This document shows positions 15,741 through 24,149 of a stretch of 64,000 nt of DNA, one piece after another (positions within the stretch are counted from its first letter, which is position 1; each line of letters starts with the position of its first letter). Under the pieces are notes generated by a model that had not been told where the DNA came from, did no database searches, and worked only from the letters and a program-made list of their open reading frames with translations. Origin of the DNA: Bacillota bacterium (GTDB lineage Bacteria > Bacillota > Clostridia > Saccharofermentanales > Saccharofermentanaceae); the NCBI GenBank assembly GCA_023397475.1, contig JAEWUD010000048.1, forward strand, positions 79,799 through 143,798. Reading direction: 5' to 3'. The position numbers and the translations under genes were made by a program.

Positions 15741-17039
15741 TTATTTGCGTTTCTCAGGGAGAGAAATGGCGGATTTGCCGCCCATATACATACGAAGCGG
15801 TTCGGGAATCCGTATGGTTCCGTCTTCGTTCATATTGTTCTCCAGAAATGCGATCAGCATGCGCGGCGGTGCGACCACAGTGTTGTTCAATGTGTGAGGG
15901 TAATAATTCGATGAACCCTTCGGCTTGACTCGTATTCCCAGACGTCTGGCCTGCGCGTCGCCTAAGTTACTGCAGCTTCCGACTTCGAAATATTTCTTCT
16001 GGCGCGGGGACCATGCCTCGACATCGATGCTCTTTACCTTAAGGTCGGCCAGGTCGCCGGAGCAGCACTCGAGCGTCCGGACGGGAATGTCGAGTGTCCG
16101 GAAGAAATCAACCGTATTGGTGTAGAGTTTGACGAACCAGTCCGCACTCTCCTCTGGCTTACAGACAACAATCATCTCTTGTTTCTCAAATTGGTGAATC
16201 CGGTAGACGCCTCTTTCTTCAATACCGTGTGCTCCGACTTCTTTGCGGAAGCATGGCGAATAGGAGGTTAACGCCTGGGGAAGATCCGCCTCGTCAATGA
16301 TCGAATCGAGAAAACGCCCGATCATCGAGTGCTCACTCGTACCGATCAGATAAAGATCCTCGCCCTCAATCTTGTACATCATGTTCTCCATCTCGGCGAA
16401 ACTCATAACACCCGTAACAACTGCGCTGCGGATCATGAAGGGGGGTATGCAATAGGTGAAGCCCCGGTCGATCATGAAATCTCTGGCATACGCCAGCACG
16501 GCTGCCTGGAGTCTGGCGATGTCTCCCATAAGATAGTAGAAACCATTTCCGCTTGTCTTTCGCGCACTGTCCAGATCGATGCCGTTCAATGCTTCCATAA
16601 TCTCGACATGATAGGGGATCTCGTAATCCGGGACGAAAGGATCACCGTAACGTTCGACCTCTACATTCTCTGAATCATCCTTACCGATCGGAACAGACTC
16701 GTCGAGAATGTTGGGAATCTGCATCATCTTTTCTTTGATAATGACAGAGAGTTCATCTTCCTTCTTGGCCAGAAGTTCCAATTCTTCCGCCATCTCGGAA
16801 ACCTGCTCCTTGGCAAGCATGGCTTCCTCCTTGCGGCCCTGCGACATCAAATTGCCGATTTCTTTGCTGATCGCGTTGCGCTGGCTGCGCAGAAAATCCG
16901 CGCGCGTTCTGGCTTCGCGATACGTCTTGTCCAGCTCGATGACCTCATCGACAAGCGAAAGCTTGTGCTGCTGAAATCTCTTCACCATAGACGCCCGTAC
17001 TACATCCGGATTCTTACGGATCAGGTTCATGTCAATCAT
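15741..17039 (-). CDS. serS: Seryl-tRNA synthetase
   Basis: Class II aminoacyl-tRNA synthetase charging tRNA-Ser. 432 residues with the N-terminal coiled-coil arm (about 30-100, rich in Lys/Glu/Arg) that reads the long variable arm of tRNA-Ser. Motif 2 (FRKEVGAHGIEERGVYRIHQFEK, about residues 265-287) and motif 3 (NTVVAPPRMLIAFLENN near 389) are typical. RBS GGAGGAG just upstream. Controlled by the T-box leader on the same strand, so expression should rise when tRNA-Ser is uncharged. It converges on the SPFH gene. Confidence 0.97.
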   Translation of the reverse strand: MIDMNLIRKNPDVVRASMVKRFQQHKLSLVDEVIELDKTYREARTRADFLRSQRNAISKEIGNLMSQGRKEEAMLAKEQVSEMAEELELLAKKEDELSVIIKEKMMQIPNILDESVPIGKDDSENVEVERYGDPFVPDYEIPYHVEIMEALNGIDLDSARKTSGNGFYYLMGDIARLQAAVLAYARDFMIDRGFTYCIPPFMIRSAVVTGVMSFAEMENMMYKIEGEDLYLIGTSEHSMIGRFLDSIIDEADLPQALTSYSPCFRKEVGAHGIEERGVYRIHQFEKQEMIVVCKPEESADWFVKLYTNTVDFFRTLDIPVRTLECCSGDLADLKVKSIDVEAWSPRQKKYFEVGSCSNLGDAQARRLGIRVKPKGSSNYYPHTLNNTVVAPPRMLIAFLENNMNEDGTIRIPEPLRMYMGGKSAISLPEKRK

Positions 17040-17061
17040 AGTATTCTCCTCCCGATTTACG

Positions 17062-17301
17062 AAAAAAATTCCGCCCCAATCGATGCATGGGACGGATATT
17101 CACCGCGGTACCACCCAAATTGCCGGCATGAATTCCGGCCTCCTTGTCGTGCGATAAAGGACACGAACCTTCCGAATCTCTCCGGCAGCTCAGGAGTGGA
17201 CCGCTCAAACGCCGCACACCGACTCACACCAACCGCCGGTTCTCTGACTGTGGGCAATAAAAACATGGCTCCTTCAACGCTTAGAACAATCATATCGTAT
17301 T
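17062..17301 (-). ncRNA. T-box leader of serS
   Basis: The minus strand carries the conserved T-box GGGTGGTACCGCGGTG (17116-17101). A GC-rich terminator hairpin with a T-run follows (17096-17062), 23 bases before the serS start. Upstream sequence to about 17301 is rich in stems, as expected for Stem I-III. The T-box can pair with the uncharged tRNA acceptor end to form the antiterminator. I could not assign the serine specifier codon with certainty. Confidence 0.92.
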
Positions 17302-17308
17302 ACGGACA

Positions 17309-17337
17309 ATCATATCGGAAAAAGGGAAGGGATTCAA
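17309..17337 (-). promoter_or_regulatory. serS promoter
   Basis: On the minus strand TTGAAT (17337-17332) and TATGAT (17314-17309) are separated by 17 bases and point into the T-box leader. The -10 lies in a 12-base word, ACAATCATATCG on the plus strand, that occurs again 21 bases away (17286-17297 and 17307-17318). Confidence 0.65.
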
Positions 17338-17383
17338 CCCGGGCAACATAAAATGGCGCATTTACAGCATTTTTCCGAAAAGG

Positions 17384-17411
17384 TTGACAAAGCAACAAAA
17401 AAGTTTACAAT
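17384..17411 (+). promoter_or_regulatory. bioY promoter
   Basis: TTGACA (17384-17389) and TACAAT (17406-17411) with a 16-base gap, 25 bases before the bioY ATG, preceded by RBS GGAGGT. Good SigA promoter. Confidence 0.65.
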
Positions 17412-17435
17412 GAAGAAATGTGGAGGTAGTACGAA

Positions 17436-18068
17436 ATGGATGATTCAAGAAATACACTGCATTCGGTTGATAAACATCTGGCTCTCCGCAAGAAATGGCT
17501 CATGACCCTTGCGCTGACGCCGATCTTTACCGTACTCATGATCGTCTCGGCCAAATTGTCGATCCCTCTGCCGATTCTTCCGATCAGCTTCCAGGTGACT
17601 GTCGCGATTCTTTCCGGACTGCTTCTTGGGCCGCGTCTCGGATTTCTGTCACAACTACTCTACTTGCTTATGGGCCTTGTCGGACTGCCTGTATTCAGCC
17701 GCGGCGGAGGCATCGAGTACATATTCACCGGGTCTTTCGGTTACATTATCGGCTTTCTGCTCGCAGCGCCTCTCGCGGGCGTCATCGCAGGAAAACTCTC
17801 GAAAAACTCGTCACAATCCATTCGATACACCCATGTTTTGCTCGCTTCTCTCGTCGCGCTTTTCGCGGCGTATGTATGCGGTGTCGCTTATCTTTTCGCA
17901 CTTTCAAATTTTTACACAGACTTCGCCGGGTCGAAAGATGCCGCATGGATCACGGTCCTTGCCGGTGCCGGCCCATATTTTGTGAAAGACATTCTTCTCT
18001 CGGTTTTCGCAGCTGAGCTGGCGCGTCGATTGTGGAAGGTTCGACCGAGAAAGTTGACGAATTCGTAA
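17436..18068 (+). CDS. bioY: Biotin transporter BioY
   Basis: S component of an ECF-type biotin importer. 210 residues with six hydrophobic segments. The block GLLLGPRLGFLSQLLYLLMG near residue 61 and FSRGGGIEYIFTGSFGYIIGF near 87 are hallmarks of BioY. The energising ECF ATPases are not in the window. RBS at 17421-17429. It suggests the organism imports biotin. It has its own promoter and a separate promoter follows, so it is monocistronic. Confidence 0.93.
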   Translation: MDDSRNTLHSVDKHLALRKKWLMTLALTPIFTVLMIVSAKLSIPLPILPISFQVTVAILSGLLLGPRLGFLSQLLYLLMGLVGLPVFSRGGGIEYIFTGSFGYIIGFLLAAPLAGVIAGKLSKNSSQSIRYTHVLLASLVALFAAYVCGVAYLFALSNFYTDFAGSKDAAWITVLAGAGPYFVKDILLSVFAAELARRLWKVRPRKLTNS

Positions 18069-18096
18069 CAAATTCATCAGAAAATGATTTCTCGAT

Positions 18097-18125
18097 TTGC
18101 ATTTCTAAAACGTCACGTCTATAAT
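18097..18125 (+). promoter_or_regulatory. Promoter of the 2-oxoacid:ferredoxin oxidoreductase operon
   Basis: TTGCAT (18097-18102) and TATAAT (18120-18125), 17-base spacing, 38 bases upstream of the ferredoxin subunit start. Confidence 0.7.
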
Positions 18126-18162
18126 CTCTTTATGCGTTTTTATGCAACAAGGGAGGAACAGT

Positions 18163-18369
18163 ATGGCAAAGGTATCGTTTCGTGAGGATCGTTGCAAAGG
18201 CTGCGGTCTGTGCGTTTCTGTGTGCCCGAAGAAAATCCTTGCACTTGATGCGTCCGGCCTGAATGTGAAGGGGTATCATCCGATTTACTGCACAGATCAA
18301 AGTGCATGTATCGGCTGTACGTTCTGCGCGGTGATTTGTCCGGATTCTGTCATCACGGTTGAGAAGTGA
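18163..18369 (+). CDS. vorD: 2-oxoacid:ferredoxin oxidoreductase delta subunit (two 4Fe-4S clusters)
   Basis: 68-residue ferredoxin subunit. Two cluster motifs are visible: CKGCGLCVSVCP near residue 10 and CIGCTFCAVICP near 48. It passes electrons from the TPP site to external ferredoxin. GGGAGGA at 18151-18157 fixes the start at 18163 rather than an upstream ATG at 18142. First gene of the delta-alpha-beta-gamma operon, with ten bases to the next gene. The layout fits VOR or KOR enzymes. Confidence 0.9.
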   Translation: MAKVSFREDRCKGCGLCVSVCPKKILALDASGLNVKGYHPIYCTDQSACIGCTFCAVICPDSVITVEK

Positions 18370-18379
18370 GGAGATGCAC

Positions 18380-19453
18380 ATGGCAAAGAGAATATTAATG
18401 AAGGGCAATGAGGTCATTGCCGAAGCGGCAATCCGCGCGGGCTGCCGTCAATATTTTGGATATCCGATTACGCCGCAGACAGAGATCATGCATTATATGG
18501 CTAAGCGTATGGTCGAGGTCGGCGGATCCTTCGTTCAGGCGGAGAGTGAAGTCTCCGCGATCAATATGGTTTACGGAGCGTCATCCGCGGGTGCTCGCGT
18601 AATGACATCTTCTTCCTCTCCGGGCATCAGCCTGAAGCAGGAGGGCATTTCGTACATTGCCGGAGCCGAACTTCCGGCTGTCGTCGTGAACATCGTCCGG
18701 GCTGGCCCCGGCCTCGGCGGGATCCAGACATCACAGGGCGACTATTTTATGACGACCAAGGGTGGTGGTCACGGAGATTACCGCAATATCGTCGTCGCGC
18801 CCTCCTCAATCCAGGAGCTCTATGAATTGACCGTCGAAGCCTTCAACATGGCCGATACCTATCGTATGCTCGTCATGATCCTCGGCGACGGCACGCTCGG
18901 TCAGATGATGGAACCTGTGCTCTTCCGCGACGTTGAGCCGATTGTGTCCACCGACAAGGCTTGGGCAACAACCGGTCGCAAAGGCAGACCGGAACACAAT
19001 ACGGTCACCTCGATTTATATTGAACCGGATGATCTGGAGCGCAAAAACAACGACCTGCTCGATAAGTACGAGGTGGTCAAGAAGAACGAGACGCGTTTCG
19101 AATCGACCGGTATCGAGGATGCCGAAATTGTGATCACCTCCTTCGGAACCTGCAGCCGTATCTGTAAGAATGTCATCCGTCAAGCTGCCGAGGCCGGAAT
19201 TAAGGTCGGTATGGTTCGCCCGATTACCCTGTGGCCTTTCCCGTCGGATGAGATTTCGCGTGTCGCCGCTCTTCCCAACGTCAAGGCGTTCCTTGACATC
19301 GAGTTGAATGCGGGTCAGATGGTCGAGGACGTACGTCTTGCCGTAAACGGCAAGAAACCGGTCTACTTCCACGGTCGAATGGGCGGCAACATGCCCTCGC
19401 AGAAGGAGATACTCGACAAGCTGATTGCGATTCACAAGGGAGAGGTGAGATAA
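18380..19453 (+). CDS. vorB: 2-oxoacid:ferredoxin oxidoreductase alpha subunit (VorB type)
   Basis: 357 residues, pyrimidine-binding half of the TPP enzyme. The opening MKGNEVIAEAAIRAGC and YPITPQTEIMHYMAKRM near residue 31 match VorB/KorA subunits. It oxidatively decarboxylates branched-chain 2-oxoacids or 2-oxoglutarate to the acyl-CoA. Substrate cannot be read from the sequence. RBS GAGGAG at 18368-18373 overlaps the end of the ferredoxin gene; ATG 18374 is also in frame. The beta subunit starts directly after its stop codon. Confidence 0.93.
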   Translation: MAKRILMKGNEVIAEAAIRAGCRQYFGYPITPQTEIMHYMAKRMVEVGGSFVQAESEVSAINMVYGASSAGARVMTSSSSPGISLKQEGISYIAGAELPAVVVNIVRAGPGLGGIQTSQGDYFMTTKGGGHGDYRNIVVAPSSIQELYELTVEAFNMADTYRMLVMILGDGTLGQMMEPVLFRDVEPIVSTDKAWATTGRKGRPEHNTVTSIYIEPDDLERKNNDLLDKYEVVKKNETRFESTGIEDAEIVITSFGTCSRICKNVIRQAAEAGIKVGMVRPITLWPFPSDEISRVAALPNVKAFLDIELNAGQMVEDVRLAVNGKKPVYFHGRMGGNMPSQKEILDKLIAIHKGEVR

Positions 19454-20200
19454 ATGGCGATAGTGTTTCAACAGACAAAAGGTTTGACCGACAAGCCGTT
19501 TCACTACTGCCCGGGCTGTACACACGGGATCATCCACCGCATCATTGCGGAAGTCCTTTGTGAGACGGATCAACTGGAGACAGCGATCGGCGTCTCCCCG
19601 GTCGGCTGTACGTATAACAATTATGAATACTTTGCCTGCGACATGGTACAGGCCGCTCACGGGCGTGCACCGGCCGTTGCGACCGGAATCAAGCGTGTCC
19701 ATCCGGACAGTCCTGTTTTCACGTATCAGGGTGACGGCGATCTGGCATCGATCGGTGCGGCGGAGATTCTCCACGCGGCTGCCCGCGGCGAGAAGATCAG
19801 TGTGTTTTTCGTTAATAACGCGGTTTATGGCATGACCAGCGGACAGATGGCTCCGACGACGCTTCTGGGTCAAGTGACAACGACGTCGCCTTTCGGTCGC
19901 GATGCTTCCCTGCAGGGCTATCCGATGAACGTCAGCGAGCTTCTTGCGACACTGCCGGGCGCCGTATATATCGAGCGCGTTGCCATGAATAATTTCAAGA
20001 ATATTCAGGCAGCCAAGAAGGCTGTTGCAAAGGCATTTGCGGTACAGAAGAAGAACCTTGGTTTTTCCATGGTTGAATTCCTGTCCACCTGCCCGACGAA
20101 CTGGGGCAAGGAGCCGGTGGAATCGCTTCGCTGGATGGAGTCTGACATGATGCCGCAGTACCCTCTCGGCGTATTCAAAGGAAAGGATCTGGAGGTGTAA
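19454..20200 (+). CDS. vorA: 2-oxoacid:ferredoxin oxidoreductase beta subunit (TPP-binding)
   Basis: 248 residues. CPGCTHGIIHRII near residue 16 and the TPP/Mg motif GDGDLASIGAAEILHAA near residue 95 with VNNAVYGMTSGQMAPTT near 125 are diagnostic of the beta subunit. Together with the alpha subunit it forms the active site. Immediately adjacent to vorB (0 bases) and 2 bases before the gamma subunit, so translation is coupled. Confidence 0.93.
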   Translation: MAIVFQQTKGLTDKPFHYCPGCTHGIIHRIIAEVLCETDQLETAIGVSPVGCTYNNYEYFACDMVQAAHGRAPAVATGIKRVHPDSPVFTYQGDGDLASIGAAEILHAAARGEKISVFFVNNAVYGMTSGQMAPTTLLGQVTTTSPFGRDASLQGYPMNVSELLATLPGAVYIERVAMNNFKNIQAAKKAVAKAFAVQKKNLGFSMVEFLSTCPTNWGKEPVESLRWMESDMMPQYPLGVFKGKDLEV

Positions 20201-20202
20201 GA

Positions 20203-20742
20203 ATGATCGATTTTTCGATAATCATCGCCGGATTCGGCGGTCAGGGAATTCTTTCCGCGGGAAAGATGGCAGCGGAAGCCGCACTGTACGAAGGCCATGA
20301 GGTATCCTGGTTTCCGTCGTACGGTCCCGAAATGCGAGGCGGTACCGCGAACTGCAGCGTTGTCATTTCGGAGCAAGACATCGGATCACCGGTAATCAAT
20401 GATGCCGATGTGTTGATCGCGCTGAATCAACCGTCGCTGGACAAGTTTGAGAACATGGTTAAACCGGGCGGAATTGTTATCATCGACGCGTCCCTCATTA
20501 AGACTGCGCCGAAACGTTCGGACATTCGTTTCTTTCCGATCCCGTCCTCGGATATTGCAAACGAACTCGGAAATATGGCGTACGCGACGATTGTTCTTCT
20601 CGGATGTCTGTCGCAAGCATCCGGTTGCTTCAAACGAACCTCTTTCGAGGAAGCGCTGCGCGACGTGCTTCCGGAGCGTCGGCACCACATGATCCCGGCG
20701 AATCTCGAGGCGTTTGACAAGGGAGCTTCATTTGTCAATTAA
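20203..20742 (+). CDS. vorC: 2-oxoacid:ferredoxin oxidoreductase gamma subunit
   Basis: 179 residues. IIAGFGGQGILSAGKMAAEAA (residues 6-26) and SWFPSYGPEMRGGTANCSVV near 35 are the standard gamma-subunit motifs. Last gene of the operon; a strong terminator follows at 20793. A second gamma-type protein in this window is iorB (34 kb). Confidence 0.93.
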   Translation: MIDFSIIIAGFGGQGILSAGKMAAEAALYEGHEVSWFPSYGPEMRGGTANCSVVISEQDIGSPVINDADVLIALNQPSLDKFENMVKPGGIVIIDASLIKTAPKRSDIRFFPIPSSDIANELGNMAYATIVLLGCLSQASGCFKRTSFEEALRDVLPERRHHMIPANLEAFDKGASFVN

Positions 20743-20792
20743 GTCAATTCTTATCGTGTTACAATTTCCGATAATGCGCGTTACATTTTGCA

Positions 20793-20818
20793 GGGGGGCT
20801 TAGCTAAGTCCCCCTTTT
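20793..20818 (+). terminator. Terminator of the vor operon
   Basis: GGGGGG-CTTAG-CTAAG-TCCCCC hairpin followed by TTTT, 50 bases after the gamma subunit stop. Confidence 0.85.
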
Positions 20819-20832
20819 ACTCGGTTTACCTG

Positions 20833-20860
20833 TTGTTTCGGGAAGACAATAGCGTATAAT
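20833..20860 (+). promoter_or_regulatory. Promoter of the glycogen operon
   Basis: A perfect TATAAT (20855-20860) with TTGTTT 16 bases upstream (20833-20838). It lies just after the vor terminator and 46 bases before glgB. Confidence 0.55.
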
Positions 20861-20906
20861 CTTAGTATAGAAAAATGTTTGCGTTACGGCGACAAGGGGA
20901 GAGTGT

Positions 20907-22856
20907 ATGGATCAAGCCTATCTCTTTAATACAGGCAATGACTACCATAGCTATAACCTTCTGGGATCACGACCGATCGCGGGAGATTCTTCCGCGTCAG
21001 GTTTCCGCTTCGCCGTTTGGGCGCCCAAGGCTCAATCCGTGAGCGTAATCGGGGATTTTAACGCATGGGATGCCGCTGCTTCTCCGATGAACCGGATCGG
21101 CGAGACCGGGATTTGGACCTGCGAGGTTATCGGCGCGGCTCAGTGGGATCGTTACAAGTACAGAATCCACGGAGCCGACGGCCGCATGTACGATAAGATC
21201 GATCCGTACGCCCGGCACGCGGAGACAAGGCCGAACGATGCCTCGATACTTTACGATCCGGATGACTATACCTGGCAGGATGCGGCGTATATGGCAGATC
21301 GTCCGGAAGCGCTCGATCCGCGTCCGATCAATATATACGAATTGCATCTCGGATCCTGGAAGCGACATGCGGACGGGAATTTCATGAATTACCGTGAGAT
21401 CGCTCACGAATTATCCGCGTACTGTATCCGCACTGGCTTTACGCATGTTGAACTGATGCCTGTGATGGAGCATCCCCTCGACGATTCCTGGGGATATCAG
21501 GTCACCGGATACTATGCCGTGACGAGCCGCTTCGGGACTCCCGCGGATTTCAAGTACTTTGTCGATCATCTGCACCAAGCCGGGATCGCGGTCATTCTCG
21601 ATTGGGTTCCCGCGCATTTCCCCCGGAATATTGAGGCTCTGATTCGTTTTGACGGATCTCCCTGTTATGAGTACGCGAACCCTTTGATCGGCGAACATCG
21701 GGAGTGGGGTACGTACGTATTCAATTTCGAGAAGACCGAAGTGCAGTCCTTTCTGATTTCCAACGCCGTGTTCTGGCTCGATGAGTATCATCTGGACGGG
21801 CTTCGTGTCGATGCCGTTTCCAGTATGTTGTATCGGAATTACGGACGTACCGAGTATCTTCCGAACGTCTATGGGGGCACAGATAATATTGAGGCGGTTC
21901 ATTTTCTCCGCAGACTTAATGAGATCGTCCGGGAGAATTATCCGAATGCGATGATGATCGCGGAGGAATCGACATCATGGGCACTTGTCTCTCATCCTGT
22001 TTCCGAAGGAGGACTCGGATTCACCCATAAATGGAATATGGGCTGGATGCATGATACCTTGGATTATTTTTCGACGGATTATTACGCCCGTGTCTGGCAT
22101 CACGACCAGTTCTGCTTTTCGATGATGTATGCCTACTCCGAGAACTTTATCTTAAGCCTTTCGCATGATGAAGTCGTTCACGGGAAGAAGAGTCTTCTGG
22201 ATAAGATGCCGGGCGACGACTGGCGCAAATTCGCGTCACTGCGGACCTTGTACGTATATATGATGGCACACCCCGGGGCGAAGCTGAATTTCATGGGCTC
22301 TGAATTCGGTCAGTTCATTGAATGGAGATTCTATGAGCAACTCGAATGGTTTATGATGGAATATGAGTCCCATAAACTTCTGTATGAGTTTGTCACGACG
22401 TTGAACCGCTATTATCTCGCAACGCGTGCTTTGTGGATCAAGGACCGTACTTGGGATGGTTTCGAATGGATCGATATATCGGATCGGGACAACAGTGTTT
22501 ATATTTTCCGTCGCAAGGGCGAGGCGCAGGACACCGAGGTCACTTGTATTCTCAACATGGTCCCGGTTCCGCTTCCCGGATATTGTTTTCCGGTAGACGT
22601 TGAGGGAGAATATCGCGTTGTTATCAATACGGACGACATGCATTTCGGAGGAAGCGGATATCCGCTTCACGAGCAGGACAGTAACGTTTTCGTCGCGCAG
22701 CCGGGCCCGATGAAGAACCGCCCCTATTATCTGTCGATCAATCTGCCGCCCTTGTGCGGAATCTATATTGAGAAGTCGCCTGACAAGACACAAGACATTG
22801 AGACTGACATAGATACTACCCAGGATATCCATATTATTCTTTCAACGGAGGACTAA
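20907..22856 (+). CDS. glgB: 1,4-alpha-glucan branching enzyme
   Basis: GH13 enzyme that makes alpha-1,6 branches in glycogen. 649 residues. N-terminal CBM48 domain (FRFAVWAPKAQSVSVIGDFNAW near 29), TIM barrel with nucleophile GLRVDAVSSMLY, acid MIAEESTSW and LSHDEVVHGKKS, then the beta-sandwich C-terminal domain. All catalytic residues are present. The last about 30 residues are Asp/Thr-rich. First gene of the glgBCDA operon, RBS GGGGAGAG; 3 bases to glgC. Confidence 0.95.
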   Translation: MDQAYLFNTGNDYHSYNLLGSRPIAGDSSASGFRFAVWAPKAQSVSVIGDFNAWDAAASPMNRIGETGIWTCEVIGAAQWDRYKYRIHGADGRMYDKIDPYARHAETRPNDASILYDPDDYTWQDAAYMADRPEALDPRPINIYELHLGSWKRHADGNFMNYREIAHELSAYCIRTGFTHVELMPVMEHPLDDSWGYQVTGYYAVTSRFGTPADFKYFVDHLHQAGIAVILDWVPAHFPRNIEALIRFDGSPCYEYANPLIGEHREWGTYVFNFEKTEVQSFLISNAVFWLDEYHLDGLRVDAVSSMLYRNYGRTEYLPNVYGGTDNIEAVHFLRRLNEIVRENYPNAMMIAEESTSWALVSHPVSEGGLGFTHKWNMGWMHDTLDYFSTDYYARVWHHDQFCFSMMYAYSENFILSLSHDEVVHGKKSLLDKMPGDDWRKFASLRTLYVYMMAHPGAKLNFMGSEFGQFIEWRFYEQLEWFMMEYESHKLLYEFVTTLNRYYLATRALWIKDRTWDGFEWIDISDRDNSVYIFRRKGEAQDTEVTCILNMVPVPLPGYCFPVDVEGEYRVVINTDDMHFGGSGYPLHEQDSNVFVAQPGPMKNRPYYLSINLPPLCGIYIEKSPDKTQDIETDIDTTQDIHIILSTED

Positions 22857-22859
22857 AAC

Positions 22860-24122
22860 ATGGCAAAAGCTGACGTTGTGGCTATGATTCTGGCCGGGGG
22901 CCAAGGTGCTAGACTTGGTGTACTTACCAAGTACATCGCAAAACCCGCGGTATCTTTTGGAAGCCGGTATCGAATTATTGACTTTCCTCTGTCCAATTGT
23001 GCGAACTCAGGAATTGAGACGGTCGGTGTGCTGTCCCAATATCAACCGCTGGCCCTGAATACCTATGTCGGGAACGGTCATCCCTGGGATTTGGATCGCA
23101 ATAACGGCGGCGCATTCATACTTCCTCCGTACCAGCGTTCCGGACGAAGTGATTGGTATAAGGGCACCGCGAACGCAATTTATCAGAACAAAGACTTTAT
23201 CGATGATTGCGATCCGAAGTATGTCCTCATCTTATCCGGCGATCATATTTATAAGATGAATTATGCGCGTATGCTTCGCGAACACATCAGCACGAAGGCG
23301 GATGCGACGCTCGCGGTTCTGGAGGTTCCGTGGGAGGAGGCTCCGCGATTCGGCATTCTGAATACCGGAGAAGACGACATCATCACGGAATTTGTCGAGA
23401 AGCCCAAGAAGCCGGAGAGCAATCTTGCGTCGATGGGGGTATACATTTTCACGTGGGATGTCTTGCGCAGAGCGCTGATCGAGGATGAGAACAATCCCGA
23501 CTCCAATAACGACTTCGGAAACAACATTGTCCCGATGATGCTAAGTCAGGGCAAGAAGCTCTGTGCGTACCGTTACTCCGGATACTGGAAGGATGTCGGA
23601 ACCATCGCAAGCCTTTGGGAAGCGAATATGGATATCCTGGATCGACCGGAGGAGATCAATCTGATGGATCGCTCCTGGAGAGTGTACAGCCGCAATCCCG
23701 TCAAGCCGTCCCACTATATCGCCGCGGGAGCGAACGTCGTCAATACCGCGATGACCGATGGTTGCCAGGTTTTCGGATCAGTTGAACATTCGGTTCTTTC
23801 GAACTCTGTCACGATCGAGAAAGGCGCCGTCGTCAAGGATTCGGTCCTCATGCCCGGAGTTACCGTGCGGGCGGGAGCGTATCTTGACAAGTGTATTGTC
23901 GGTTTCAACACCATCATCGGCGAGGGCGTGCGTGCCGGTGCCTCTGTCACGGGGGAGAGTCCCTACCTGAACCGCAAGATCTGCACAGAGGGAATCGTCG
24001 TTTTCGAGCGCGGCCTGAAGATCAAAGATCATGCTGTTATTCCGGCAAATTGCCAGATTGATTGTGACCTCGAGGTTGATCCCGAGGAGAATGTTATAGA
24101 GGAGATCTTCCGTGTCCGCTAA
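22860..24122 (+). CDS. glgC: Glucose-1-phosphate adenylyltransferase, catalytic subunit
   Basis: Makes ADP-glucose for glycogen synthesis. 420 residues. Nucleotidyltransferase core MILAGGQGARLGVLT near 9 and AKPAVSFGSRYRIIDFPLSNC near 27; LSGDHIYKMNY near 125; a C-terminal left-handed beta-helix with hexad repeats (about 290-400). RBS GGAGGA within the end of glgB. It is expected to act as a hetero-oligomer with the GlgD subunit encoded next. Confidence 0.95.
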   Translation: MAKADVVAMILAGGQGARLGVLTKYIAKPAVSFGSRYRIIDFPLSNCANSGIETVGVLSQYQPLALNTYVGNGHPWDLDRNNGGAFILPPYQRSGRSDWYKGTANAIYQNKDFIDDCDPKYVLILSGDHIYKMNYARMLREHISTKADATLAVLEVPWEEAPRFGILNTGEDDIITEFVEKPKKPESNLASMGVYIFTWDVLRRALIEDENNPDSNNDFGNNIVPMMLSQGKKLCAYRYSGYWKDVGTIASLWEANMDILDRPEEINLMDRSWRVYSRNPVKPSHYIAAGANVVNTAMTDGCQVFGSVEHSVLSNSVTIEKGAVVKDSVLMPGVTVRAGAYLDKCIVGFNTIIGEGVRAGASVTGESPYLNRKICTEGIVVFERGLKIKDHAVIPANCQIDCDLEVDPEENVIEEIFRVR

Positions 24123-24149
24123 GGACTTGCGGAAGCTTGGGGGTGCAAT

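Noticed and set aside
17381..17411. BirA operator at bioY
   Set aside because: GGTTGACAA and AGTTTACAA are half-site-like, but they are in direct, not inverted, orientation and coincide with the -35 and -10 boxes.
18806..19873. 355-codon open frame opposite vorB/vorA
   Set aside because: Crosses two real genes on the other strand, no RBS, no motif.
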